DNA of 11,625 nucleotides from assembly GCA_964500215.1 (NCBI GenBank), contig CAZCNA010000020.1, positions 1-11,625 on the forward strand, read 5' to 3'. The DNA comes from JBDKLC01 sp964500215. GTDB taxonomy: Bacteria; Patescibacteriota; Minisyncoccia; Phycocordibacterales; CAIZLB01. The position numbers and the translations under genes are program-made. Position 1 is the first letter of the stretch, and each line of letters opens with the position of its first letter. This document shows, in pieces, positions 1 through 6,510 of the stretch. The notes beneath the pieces are model-generated. The model ran no database searches and was not told the origin of the DNA. It saw only the letters and a program-made list of their open reading frames with translations.

Positions 1-1820
1 AGGGAAATGGCTGCCTTACGGGCAGGTACAAAACTGCCTAGATGGGCCATGAGAACAATGAGGGCCACTTGACGCATATATACTGATTTTCCGGCCATAT
101 TGGGGCCTGTTATGAGGAGAAGTTGATTGTCTGCAGAGTCGAGCGTTGTGTCGTTGGGTACAAATGATGTGTCTTTGAGTCGTTCGACAACGGGATGGCG
201 ACCATCATGAATATGAATGCCGCCATCCGTTGTCAGCGTTGGTCGAATGTATCGTTCTCGATCTGCAATTTCAGAAAATGTAGTGAGACAATCGAGTGTC
301 GCGATGTGAAAAGCCGTATCTTTGAGCAGCACAATATGTGTTAAGACTTCATCAATTAATTCTAAAAATAATCTGTATTCGAGTTTGTTGATTATGTCTT
401 GGCCGCGAAGTACTTTGTCTTCATATTCATGCAAATCTGCAGTGATAAATCGTTCTGCATTCACCGTTGTTTGTTTTCGGATATAGTCTTTTGGAACCAT
501 ATCTAGATTTGGCTTGCTTACCTCGATGTAATATCCAAATACATTATTGAATCGCACTTTGAGAGAAGAAATACCAGTGCGGCTTCGCTCTCGTTGTTCG
601 AGTTCAGCAATCCATTGTTTTCCACCAGAAATACCATCATGAAGTGCATCGAGTTCTGTTGATACGCCACGAGGAATGAGACTTCCTGCTTTCGGATCGA
701 GTGGGGGATCATCGACAAGACGTGATTGGATGAGAGACACAATCGTATCTGTTTGCGCAAGCGTTGTGGCGATTGTTTCAAGTGATGGCTTGTTGAGTGA
801 AGCCAGTTCTGATTGAACAGTTTTTGCCGCAAGGAGGGTATTCTTGAGATTGATGAGATCATGTGGAGTACCAATACCTACAGCAAGCCGTGAAATGATT
901 CGATCGATATCATACATTGCATGAAGGGCTGCGCGTATATGCTGCCTGTGTGAACGCTCTTTGATAAAGAGTTCAACAAGCGCGAGCCGCTCTTCGATAT
1001 GCTTTTTTATGCGGAGCGGCTCGCGCACCCACTGTCGCAACAACCGGCCGCCCATGGCTGTTTTCGTTTCATCAATACATTCGATGAATGAACCACGCTC
1101 ATCNNNNNNNNNNNNNNNNNNNNNNNNNNNNNNNNNNNNNNNNNNNNNNNNNNNNNNNNNNNNNNNNNNNNNNNNNNNNNNNNNNNNNNNNNNNNNNNNN
1201 NNNGCCTTCAATGCACCGAGAACTGCTGGTGTATTGTATGCGCGCTCATTGATGATGCATTCAGCAGGAGAAAATCGCACATATTCATTTGCCAATACCT
1301 GTGCCAACGCATCGCTATTACTTGGATCACAAGGCACTTCTGTCACTTGGATGTCCCCAGTCGACACGTCGCCGAACGCAATGCCGACAGTATCCGCACC
1401 GAGGGAAATACTCATCGTATAGTTATGCTCTTTTGCAGAAAGAGTCTTTTCATCGAGGATTGTACCGGGTGTGACGATACGCACCACTTCTCGTTCAACA
1501 ATGCCTTTGCCTGCCTCACTCACTTGTTCGCAGATTGCCACCTTGTGACCAGCCTTCACCAATTTCGCAATATACGAATCAGCCGCATGAAAGGGCACAC
1601 CGGCCATAGGAATATCACCGTCTTTGCCACGAGGCCGCCGAGTCAATACGATATCGAGTGCCTTTGCGCCAACAAGGGCATCATCGAGAAACAATTCATA
1701 AAAATCACCCAGCCGAAACAACAAAAGACAATCCGGATATTGTCGTTTAATAGCCATGAATTGTTGCATCATGGGTGTATTAAATTCCCGTTCGTTTTGA
1801 AGTTCTACTGGCTCGTTCAT
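1..1820 (-). CDS. mutS: DNA mismatch repair protein MutS (partial, interrupted by an assembly gap)
   Basis: MutS recognises base mismatches and small loops in DNA and uses ATP to recruit the downstream repair factors. The N-terminal part (1820 down to 1204, about 205 residues) contains the mismatch-reading motif GDFYELF at residues 38-44, in which the Phe40-x-Glu42 pair contacts the mispaired base. It also has PMAGVPFH and the conserved VRIVTPGT. After the N-run the same frame continues through DETKTAMGGRLL (start of the lever/core), the clamp region, EYEDKVL, and the Walker A motif GPNMAGKS near the low-coordinate end. The window edge then cuts the gene before Walker B and the helix-turn-helix. 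The start ATG at 1820 lies 9 bases after the stop of the carboxypeptidase gene, so the two are probably cotranscribed. I see no Shine-Dalgarno sequence before it. The family identity is certain. The internal missing part is an assembly issue and not evidence of a pseudogene. Confidence 0.97.
   Translation of the reverse strand, partial: MNEPVELQNEREFNTPMMQQFMAIKRQYPDCLLLFRLGDFYELFLDDALVGAKALDIVLTRRPRGKDGDIPMAGVPFHAADSYIAKLVKAGHKVAICEQVSEAGKGIVEREVVRIVTPGTILDEKTLSAKEHNYTMSISLGADTVGIAFGDVSTGDIQVTEVPCDPSNSDALAQVLANEYVRFSPAECIINERAYNTPAVLGALKXXXXXXXXXXXXXXXXXXXXXXXXXXXXXXXXXXDERGSFIECIDETKTAMGGRLLRQWVREPLRIKKHIEERLALVELFIKERSHRQHIRAALHAMYDIDRIISRLAVGIGTPHDLINLKNTLLAAKTVQSELASLNKPSLETIATTLAQTDTIVSLIQSRLVDDPPLDPKAGSLIPRGVSTELDALHDGISGGKQWIAELEQRERSRTGISSLKVRFNNVFGYYIEVSKPNLDMVPKDYIRKQTTVNAERFITADLHEYEDKVLRGQDIINKLEYRLFLELIDEVLTHIVLLKDTAFHIATLDCLTTFSEIADRERYIRPTLTTDGGIHIHDGRHPVVERLKDTSFVPNDTTLDSADNQLLLITGPNMAGKSVYMRQVALIVLMAHLGSFVPARKAAIS
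1104..1203. other. Assembly gap (100 N) inside mutS
   Basis: Exactly 100 N, the conventional placeholder for a scaffold gap of unknown size. By comparison with E. coli MutS recalled from memory, roughly 80-90 residues of the connector/core should lie between the two visible parts. The 33 codons that the placeholder allows are therefore too few. That the frame happens to be preserved across the N-run is coincidence or filler. Confidence 0.97.
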
Positions 1821-1829
1821 ATCAACTGA

Positions 1830-2744
1830 CTAATTAAAGAGGAGGAGAAGGTAGTTATCAATATCTCGCTGTTCTAAATCATAAAAGAATTTTCCATCAC
1901 GCTTCAATCGATTAGCGAGATCTATACCAACAAATCGCCAATGCCATGGTTCATACATATAGTATTTGTTGTTTGGCGGGTAGGAGAGGGTGAATCCGTA
2001 TGTCTGAGCATTGTTTGTAAGCCATGTATATGCAGGAGTTTTGTCGAAGCCACTGAATGTTGCGCCGACACTTGGTGTTGTAAAGTCGAGTGTACTACCG
2101 AGCTGGTGCTCAGAATATCCTTGGTCCGCAGAAAACTGATTTGCTGTACCTGCACCATAGGTTACTTTGTAACTTGATTTGAGAGCGGCCTGTGTATTGT
2201 ATGAACGATATGCAGAAATAACCTGAATATCTACACCATCAGCTTTTGCAGCTTGAAGCATTTTTTCGAGATAAGGTAATACTTTTTCATGAATCTGAAA
2301 TTGGCTTTCTTTGTTGTACAAATATTCAGATGGAATTGCTGCAAGAGCGGAAGGGGAATAGTGTTCATTCAAGAAATAAATCTTTGAATATTTTTGGAGG
2401 AGCTGTGGGTCTGTTTTGCTCAATCTGTCGAGAGCACCAACCGTGTCTGCCACTCGACCAATCTGTTCGTTCACCGAGTTGTTCTTGTTTTGCTCCGTAA
2501 GGAAGACATCTTTGAGTGAGTCACTTTCCATTGAAAGGCGCACGATGATGTCGCTCATATCGGCAATTTTCTTTTCTGTTGACAATGTTGATTCTGAAAT
2601 AAGTTGGTCCCGCTGGTGTATCTCATTACGGAGGTCCTGATAGCGATATTCAGTAAATCCTGCGAGCACTACTGTGAATATAATAATGCCAACAAATACC
2701 ATGGAATGGGCACGTGTTGGAAGGTGAAGATGTGGAAGGTTCAT
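1830..2744 (-). CDS. Membrane-anchored D-alanyl-D-alanine carboxypeptidase, VanY/LdcB (M15B) family
   Basis: A zinc peptidase that trims peptidoglycan stem peptides outside the membrane. The 304 residues start with a short polar N-terminus and a single membrane segment at about 15-31. A helical, probably coiled-coil linker follows (about 35-110), then the M15B catalytic domain. The visible catalytic pattern is SAYRSY (Arg180), S211-E-H213-x2-G216-x3-D220, which supplies two zinc ligands, and EPWHWR (Glu265 catalytic, His268 the third zinc ligand). All expected residues are present. The family includes D,D- and L,D-carboxypeptidases and the exact bond cut cannot be told from sequence. ATG 2744 is chosen because an extended -10 element sits 6 bases before it, implying a leaderless start. 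The gene leads a likely two-gene unit with mutS. Confidence 0.9.
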   Translation of the reverse strand: MNLPHLHLPTRAHSMVFVGIIIFTVVLAGFTEYRYQDLRNEIHQRDQLISESTLSTEKKIADMSDIIVRLSMESDSLKDVFLTEQNKNNSVNEQIGRVADTVGALDRLSKTDPQLLQKYSKIYFLNEHYSPSALAAIPSEYLYNKESQFQIHEKVLPYLEKMLQAAKADGVDIQVISAYRSYNTQAALKSSYKVTYGAGTANQFSADQGYSEHQLGSTLDFTTPSVGATFSGFDKTPAYTWLTNNAQTYGFTLSYPPNNKYYMYEPWHWRFVGIDLANRLKRDGKFFYDLEQRDIDNYLLLLFN

Positions 2745-2750
2745 GGGCCT

Positions 2751-2759
2751 ATTTTACCA
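2751..2759 (-). promoter_or_regulatory. Extended -10 promoter for the carboxypeptidase gene (leaderless)
   Basis: Read on the minus strand this is TGG-TAAAAT, a TGn extended -10 element, with ATGACA 18 bases further upstream as a fair -35. Only six bases separate it from ATG 2744, so transcription should begin at or within a base of the start codon. Confidence 0.55.
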
Positions 2760-2882
2760 CCTTCATATGCCACTTGTCATATTGTTCATTATGGCACGTC
2801 ACAACGGCATCTGGCTGACATTCAGCATGAAATATGTTGGCCTATATGAATAGAATTACAAGATAATCATTTTAAACAGTAT

Positions 2883-3062
2883 ATGGAACCACGAAAACAG
2901 TTAAAACCAACGAATGGTGGCAGAGCCAATCAGGGATTTGCCTCAATGGATGATGCCCGCCGAAAGGAGATTGCTCGAAGAGGAGGGGAAGCCTCGGCAG
3001 AATCGCGAAGAAAGAAAGCACTCAAGAAGCCTTCAAAAGTGACTCAGCCGAAAACACAATAA
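2883..3062 (+). CDS. KGG-repeat stress-type small protein
   Basis: A 59-residue, very basic protein beginning MEPRKQLKPTNGG. Its central part (about residues 18-40) has the pattern GFASMDDARRKEIARRGGEAS. This matches the short KGG motif (general-stress protein GsiB/YciG type, Pfam KGG), in which a G-F-x-x-M-D box is followed by a helix and a GG pair. Here the usual KGG is RGG. Only one repeat is present, followed by a Lys/Arg-rich tail (about 41-59). The biochemical role of these hydrophilic proteins is not established; they are associated with stress and desiccation. The ATG at 2883 has no Shine-Dalgarno site; a possible -10 (GATAAT, 2862-2867) lies upstream. A strong terminator follows within 10 bases, so the gene is a single transcription unit. 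Confidence 0.75.
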   Translation: MEPRKQLKPTNGGRANQGFASMDDARRKEIARRGGEASAESRRKKALKKPSKVTQPKTQ

Positions 3063-3069
3063 GTGAGAC

Positions 3070-3088
3070 CCCCGAAAGGGGATTTTTT
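3070..3088 (+). terminator. Rho-independent terminator after the KGG gene
   Basis: A CCCC-GAAA-GGGG hairpin with a stable GNRA-type tetraloop is followed by A and six T. It lies 7 bases after the stop of the KGG gene. Confidence 0.85.
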
Positions 3089-3149
3089 GTATGTTATCCA
3101 CATATTTGTGTTTGTACATGTATATGTACTAGCGCTTGCCAAATATGGT

Positions 3150-3158
3150 TGATATACT
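3150..3158 (+). promoter_or_regulatory. Extended -10 promoter of the PAS/GAF unit
   Basis: TGA-TATACT, an extended -10 element with no good -35 at the expected distance. The expected start near 3165 leaves a leader of about 34 bases. That leader contains a tandem 9-base repeat (AAGAAGCTC, 3167-3175 and 3176-3184) and the palindrome CTCTTAAGAG (3182-3191). A dyad GTACAT-N4-ATGTAC (3114-3129) is centred about 43 bases upstream of the expected start and could be an operator. Confidence 0.5.
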
Positions 3159-3198
3159 ATGGGTGCAAGAAGCTCAAGAAGCTCTTAAGAGTAACTAG

Positions 3199-3702
3199 AT
3201 GAGCAATAACCCCACTATCATAGCACCCGATTTTGAAATTCGGTGTACAAAATGCAATAAGCTGTTAGCAAAGAATCATGAACACGACGGTCTTTTTGAA
3301 GTCAAATGCTCTCGATGTGGAACATTGAATTCTGTATTTGAAAAAATGCAAGAGCAAGTTGTGATTACAGATCCTGAAGGTACCATTCTGTATACGAACG
3401 AACTTGTTGAAAACATCACAGGATTCAAACCCCAAGAAATAATTGGCGCGAGGCCTTCTCTCTGGGGCAAACAAATGCCACATGATTTCTATAAGCAGAT
3501 GTGGGATGTTATCAAGGTTGAGAAGAAATCAATCAAGGTTATTGTCAAAAATAAACGAAAGGACGGAAGTACATATTATGCGAATCTTCGTATAAGTCCG
3601 GTACTCGATGTAGATGGCGAAGTCCGTTTTTACGTAGGCATAGAAACAGTTATTAATAATCTAAAAGAACATGATCAATCTACTTCACCCACAGGAGACT
3701 AA
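3199..3702 (+). CDS. Zinc-ribbon plus PAS domain sensor protein without output domain
   Basis: A 167-residue soluble protein. Residues about 14-46 form a four-cysteine zinc ribbon (Cys16-x2-Cys19 and Cys37-x2-Cys40, with RCTKCNKLLAK and KCSRCGTLN). This closely resembles the Mu-phage Com zinc-finger family. Residues about 50-155 are a PAS domain: VVITDPEGTILYTN, the NITGFKPQEIIG segment, a central helix, then RKDGSTYYANLRISPV and a final strand. There is no kinase, cyclase or DNA-binding output module and no membrane segment, so it probably signals by protein contact or is an adaptor. The 3' end overlaps the GAF gene by 32 bases, so the two are cotranscribed and probably translationally coupled. 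The ligand is unknown. The assignment of domains is firm; the link to Com is by motif resemblance. Confidence 0.85.
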   Translation: MSNNPTIIAPDFEIRCTKCNKLLAKNHEHDGLFEVKCSRCGTLNSVFEKMQEQVVITDPEGTILYTNELVENITGFKPQEIIGARPSLWGKQMPHDFYKQMWDVIKVEKKSIKVIVKNKRKDGSTYYANLRISPVLDVDGEVRFYVGIETVINNLKEHDQSTSPTGD

Positions 3703-4171
3703 GCGATTGGAGGCCGTACGGTCACTCGGTATTTTGGATACACCACCCGACGATCGTTTCGATGCAATTACAAAAGGCGCAATTGACGGTTTGCATGTAC
3801 CTATTTCTACTATTTCAATCATAGATGAAGATCGAGAATGGTTCAAATCATGTCAGGGACTTCCAATCAAAGAAGGTCCACGAGAGATTGCCTTCTGTAG
3901 TTATGCAATGCTCGCCAATGATATGTTCGTTGTTGAAGACACTCTCCTTGATGAGCGATTCAAAAATAATCCGTATGTAACGGGTGCTCCGTTTGTGCGG
4001 TTTTACGCAGGTATTGCCTTGCTCGATGCAACAAGTGGTTTGCCGGTTGGTGTGTTTTGTGTCAAAGATACAAAGCCACGAAAATTGGGCATTGATGAGA
4101 TTGGTTTGTTTATGGAACTTGCTGAAAAAGCTGAACAACTTATCAATGAAGAAAAAGCATTGCATCACTAA
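3671..4171 (+). CDS. GAF domain protein
   Basis: A 166-residue single-domain GAF protein. It carries hallmarks of the stand-alone/N-terminal GAF family: ETKRLEAVRSLGILDTPP at about 9-26, DEDREWFKS at about 52-60, PREIAFCSYA at about 70-79 and VTGAPFVRFYAG at about 102-113. It ends GLPVGVFCVKDTKPR plus a C-terminal helix. GAF domains bind small molecules or act in dimerisation. No output domain follows, mirroring the PAS protein upstream, so the pair may form a two-piece sensor. The ATG at 3671 lies within the PAS gene and places the usual 8-9 residues before ETKRL, which supports this start. A terminator lies 24 bases past the stop. Confidence 0.9.
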   Translation: MINLLHPQETKRLEAVRSLGILDTPPDDRFDAITKGAIDGLHVPISTISIIDEDREWFKSCQGLPIKEGPREIAFCSYAMLANDMFVVEDTLLDERFKNNPYVTGAPFVRFYAGIALLDATSGLPVGVFCVKDTKPRKLGIDEIGLFMELAEKAEQLINEEKALHH

Positions 4172-4194
4172 TCTATAATTTCTAAATCCACTAC

Positions 4195-4225
4195 AAAAAA
4201 TTCCCGACAAGATCGGGAATTTTTT
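4195..4225 (+). terminator. Rho-independent terminator after the PAS-GAF unit
   Basis: The hairpin TTCCCGA-CAAGA-TCGGGAA is preceded by six A and followed by six T, so it should work in the plus direction and could act bidirectionally. Confidence 0.9.
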
Positions 4226-4277
4226 GTACATGCTCATGTGGGTAGAATGTGAGGCTCTATATATGTATATGAATGAG

Positions 4278-4286
4278 TGATACTAT
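4278..4286 (+). promoter_or_regulatory. Extended -10 promoter of the TspO gene (leaderless)
   Basis: TGA-TACTAT, ending 6 bases before ATG 4293. The same nonamer precedes the gene at 4819-5385 on the other strand. A start of transcription about 7 bases downstream coincides with the ATG. Confidence 0.55.
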
Positions 4287-4292
4287 AGATAC

Positions 4293-4772
4293 ATGAAAAA
4301 CATATCAAACATATGGAAACTTATCATATCAATATTTGTATCTGAGCTTGCGGGTGTGCTCGGTTCAATCTTTACGTTTTCGTCAATTCCACGGTGGTAT
4401 GCGGGCGTAACTAAGCCAGAATTGGCCCCTCCAAATTGGGTGTTTGGTCCTGTATGGACAACACTCTTTGTGCTTATGGGTATCGCAGCGTTTCTTGTTT
4501 GGAAAAAAGGCCTCGACCGCAAAGATGTCCGAATTGCGTTATGGATATTTGGAGGGCAGCTCGTACTTAATACAATCTGGTCAATTATCTTTTTTGGATT
4601 TCAGAATCCAGGGGGAGCACTTATTGAGATTTTCTTCTTGTGGTGTGCCATCGTCGCAACAATCATCGCGTTCAAACGAGTATCGCGTCCAGCTGCGTGG
4701 CTGTTGATTCCGTATCTTGCTTGGGTGAGTTTCGCGAGTTATCTCAACTACGCTATTTGGATGCTCAATTAG
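4293..4772 (+). CDS. TspO/MBR family membrane protein
   Basis: A 159-residue integral membrane protein with five predicted membrane helices, the normal size for the family. Diagnostic segments are RWYAGVTKPELAPPNWVFGPVWT (about 34-56; the W-Y-x3-x-K-P and P-P-x-W-x-F-x-P-V-W-T signature), the QLVLNTIWSIIFFG helix (about 89-102), and the last helix with PYLAWVSFASYLNYAIW (about 140-156). TspO proteins bind tetrapyrroles such as protoporphyrin and heme, and cholesterol in mitochondria. The physiological role in bacteria is debated (stress and light or oxygen response). It is a single-gene unit converging on the gene at 4819. A short inverted repeat lies between them but has no T-tract. Confidence 0.95.
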   Translation: MKNISNIWKLIISIFVSELAGVLGSIFTFSSIPRWYAGVTKPELAPPNWVFGPVWTTLFVLMGIAAFLVWKKGLDRKDVRIALWIFGGQLVLNTIWSIIFFGFQNPGGALIEIFFLWCAIVATIIAFKRVSRPAAWLLIPYLAWVSFASYLNYAIWMLN

Positions 4773-4818
4773 GTTTATTGCAAATTTATACGGGAACTAC
4801 AGAAGTTCAGGACGAATG

Positions 4819-5385
4819 TTATTTCATCAATCCCTCGAGCACATTGTATTTGTTGATTTTGAGAAGAAGTACAGCTCCAACTGAAGGTTGTGCTGTCATT
4901 GGTTCACCTCTCTTTCGTTCAGCATAATTCACATGAAGCTCCTTTGCACTTTCATTAATTTCCGTTGATTGAGGCGCTATTCGGTCACCGATAAGGAATG
5001 CATTTGTGAGTACATAGCCTTTCTTTGTATTGAGGGCCACAATTGCATAATAGTATACGCCTGTTCCTCCTGTTTCTTGTTTTACGAGGAATGCTGTATC
5101 TGCGCGTCCGTCACCATTGAGGTCACCCTTTGCTTCATTTCCAAAATAAGTGGTTGTGATTTTTGAAGCTGAGCCGGGTGCTGCTTCTACAACAGATACG
5201 CCGTTGACGAGTGTGATAGGTTCTTCTTCGATAGAAATAGTGGCGTTTTTGCCATCAAATTCACCATTTGAAAATGTGCCGGGGAAAATGTGGATTGTCG
5301 CTTGTTGTGAAAAGAATGAAAGACCAATACCAATAATAAGGATGATAATTGCTCCTGCAATGTATAGTTTTTTCTTTGTTGTCAT
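4819..5385 (-). CDS. Membrane-anchored protein with a DLNGDGRAD calcium-type loop
   Basis: A 188-residue protein. A Lys-rich start (MTTKKK) and one membrane segment (about 8-26) anchor an extracytoplasmic domain. At residues 88-96 it carries DLNGDGRAD, an EF-hand/dockerin-like loop, then a strand with KQETGGTGVYYYAIVALN (about 102-119). A C-terminal part with IGDRIAPQSTEI and KRGEPMTAQPSVG follows. I recall similar proteins as common and uncharacterised in Patescibacteria; function is unknown. The longer open frame to 5472 is rejected because it would run through the upstream gene's terminator. ATG 5385 is favoured because an extended -10 element lies 5 bases before it. It converges with the TspO gene. 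Confidence 0.8.
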   Translation of the reverse strand: MTTKKKLYIAGAIIILIIGIGLSFFSQQATIHIFPGTFSNGEFDGKNATISIEEEPITLVNGVSVVEAAPGSASKITTTYFGNEAKGDLNGDGRADTAFLVKQETGGTGVYYYAIVALNTKKGYVLTNAFLIGDRIAPQSTEINESAKELHVNYAERKRGEPMTAQPSVGAVLLLKINKYNVLEGLMK

Positions 5386-5390
5386 AATGC

Positions 5391-5399
5391 ATAGTATCA
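5391..5399 (-). promoter_or_regulatory. Extended -10 promoter (leaderless) for the DLNGDGRAD protein
   Basis: On the minus strand this reads TGA-TACTAT, identical to the element ahead of the TspO gene, and ends 5 bases before ATG 5385. It lies just past the terminator of the upstream gene. Confidence 0.55.
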
Positions 5400-5410
5400 T
5401 AGCACATAAC

Positions 5411-5455
5411 AAAAAACCCACCTCTGTGCAGGTGGGTTTCCTGGTTGAGGTGGGG
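5411..5455 (-). terminator. Composite three-arm terminator of the 5469-5870 gene
   Basis: On the minus strand, arm 1 CCCCACCT (5455-5448) is followed by CAAC and an inner CAGG/CCTG hairpin. Inside that hairpin lies arm 2, AACCCACCT (5438-5430). Then comes arm 3, AGGTGGGTT (5423-5415), and four more T. Arms 1 and 2 can each pair with arm 3; the arm 2/arm 3 hairpin is a perfect 9-bp terminator stem. Confidence 0.85.
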
Positions 5456-5468
5456 TAGTGGCCTGTGG

Positions 5469-5870
5469 TCAATTGACGATATCCTTGACTGTGACTTTGA
5501 GTGACATCGTCGCTGTGAAAATCGTGTAATTGATTTCTGCCACCGGGTTCTCGGGTTTGTTCCGCTGGGAGAGAAGCAATTTGTTTCTCTCACGGAGAGC
5601 AATGACATTGAGGTCAATCCGATTGTATAGATTGGTTGCGAGTGCGATGAATGCCTCCTCGATTTCGTCGTGGGGTGCGACCAATCCCAGCAGTGTGAAA
5701 TGTTCACTTAGATGACCAACATAGAGGACATCGGTCATCTTACGAGGAATGTCGAGCGTGAGAATGGCAGTATGGTCCAAAAGACTCCGCTCGATGTGCG
5801 CTGTGGCAAGTCGCTTGAGTGGCCCATCGAATTCTTGGTTATCCAAGTACATTGATGTATATCCAGACAT
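5469..5870 (-). CDS. Unrecognised 133-residue protein
   Basis: I do not recognise this family. The protein is soluble with no signal peptide. An N-terminal half rich in alternating hydrophobic residues includes AHIERSLLDHTAILTLDIPRK and VLYVGHLSEHF (about 23-58). A predicted helix follows at about 67-90 (DEIEEAFIALATNLYNRIDL), then a polar stretch (RERNKLLLSQRNKPEN) and a C-terminal strand-like tail. Coding support is the long open frame, the terminator immediately after the stop, and a possible weak extended -10 (TGT-TACAAC) 5 bases before the ATG. A CRP-like dyad lies 46-63 bases upstream. Its 3' element resembles those of the anonymous genes at 8983, 9927 and 10477, suggesting a common origin or regulation. 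Confidence 0.7.
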   Translation of the reverse strand: MSGYTSMYLDNQEFDGPLKRLATAHIERSLLDHTAILTLDIPRKMTDVLYVGHLSEHFTLLGLVAPHDEIEEAFIALATNLYNRIDLNVIALRERNKLLLSQRNKPENPVAEINYTIFTATMSLKVTVKDIVN

Positions 5871-5915
5871 GATTTGTTGTAACAGAAAGATCTGTGGTTT
5901 AATGGCTGTCTTGGG

Positions 5916-5933
5916 TTGTGATGAATATCACAA
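5916..5933. promoter_or_regulatory. CRP/FNR-like dyad site
   Basis: TTGTGAT-GAAT-ATCACAA, which contains the CRP consensus TGTGA-N6-TCACA exactly. It lies between the divergent genes at 5870 (minus) and 6093 (plus), 46-63 bases from the former start and about 160 from the latter. No CRP-family gene is in the window, so the regulator is unknown. Confidence 0.45.
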
Positions 5934-6046
5934 AGGTACCCAGACTCTATCTCAAAGCGTAATACTGGCAGGTCGAATAGTCAATCAGAGCCATTTTCGG
6001 CAAAATAAAAAGACCAGCTGTGGTTGGAATATAGTCAGGACATTTG

Positions 6047-6055
6047 TGTTAAAAT
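6047..6055 (+). promoter_or_regulatory. Extended -10 promoter of the DUF1761-rhodanese unit
   Basis: TGT-TAAAAT, giving an expected start near 6062 and an AT-rich leader of about 30 bases without a Shine-Dalgarno site. An alternative TATAAA (6081-6086), six bases before the ATG, would give a leaderless message. Confidence 0.4.
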
Positions 6056-6092
6056 ACTCATCAAGTTTTAATAAATATAATATAAAGAATAT

Positions 6093-6509
6093 ATGATTAA
6101 TATCTGGGCAATTCTCATATCGATGGTGGGGTCAGTACTTCTCGGTTTTATTTGGTATGGTCCATTATTTGGAAAAAAATGGATGGCACTTTCAAACATC
6201 CACATGCCAGAAGAAAAGCCATCATTTTCAGTCATGATTAAACCAATTATCTTGTCATTCATCGGATCTGCGCTCATGACATTTACGTTGGCATCTTCAA
6301 TCGTATTCCATGATGCGTTTTATCAGACGGCCGGACTTGTGTCAGCCCTCGGCATGGCGTTTCTCTTGTGGCTCGGATTTATTGTACCTGTGTACTTCAA
6401 TTTTGCAGGATGGGAAGGAAAGTCATGGACACTCTTCTTTATCAACACTGGATATTGGTTTGTGTTTTTGGCTCTTTCAGCAACTGTGATTGTTGCGCTT
6501 GGTTATTAA
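6093..6509 (+). CDS. DUF1761-like four-helix membrane protein
   Basis: A 138-residue membrane protein with about four predicted helices (about 4-22, 47-70, 80-102, 115-137). The short motif GFIWYGPLFGKKWM (about 18-31) is typical of the DUF1761 family, whose function is unknown. A later helix carries LLWLGFIVPVYFNFAGWEGKSW (about 90-111), also family-like. The stop TAA is separated from the next ATG by a single base (TAATATG), so the rhodanese is almost certainly cotranslated. The function may relate to sulfur or redox chemistry only by that association. Confidence 0.85.
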   Translation: MINIWAILISMVGSVLLGFIWYGPLFGKKWMALSNIHMPEEKPSFSVMIKPIILSFIGSALMTFTLASSIVFHDAFYQTAGLVSALGMAFLLWLGFIVPVYFNFAGWEGKSWTLFFINTGYWFVFLALSATVIVALGY

Positions 6510-6510
6510 T

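Noticed and set aside
961..1422. Plus-strand open frame across the N-run
   Set aside because: It is antisense to mutS, which has strong motif support, and the frame passes through unknown bases.
3159..3188. Nine-codon mini-ORF (MGARSSRSS) upstream of the PAS gene
   Set aside because: Its ATG lies before the predicted transcription start, so it should not be on the mRNA.
5386..5472. Upstream extension of the DLNGDGRAD gene to 5472
   Set aside because: It would translate through the terminator of the neighbouring gene, and the extension has no protein-like pattern. The promoter sits at 5391-5399.
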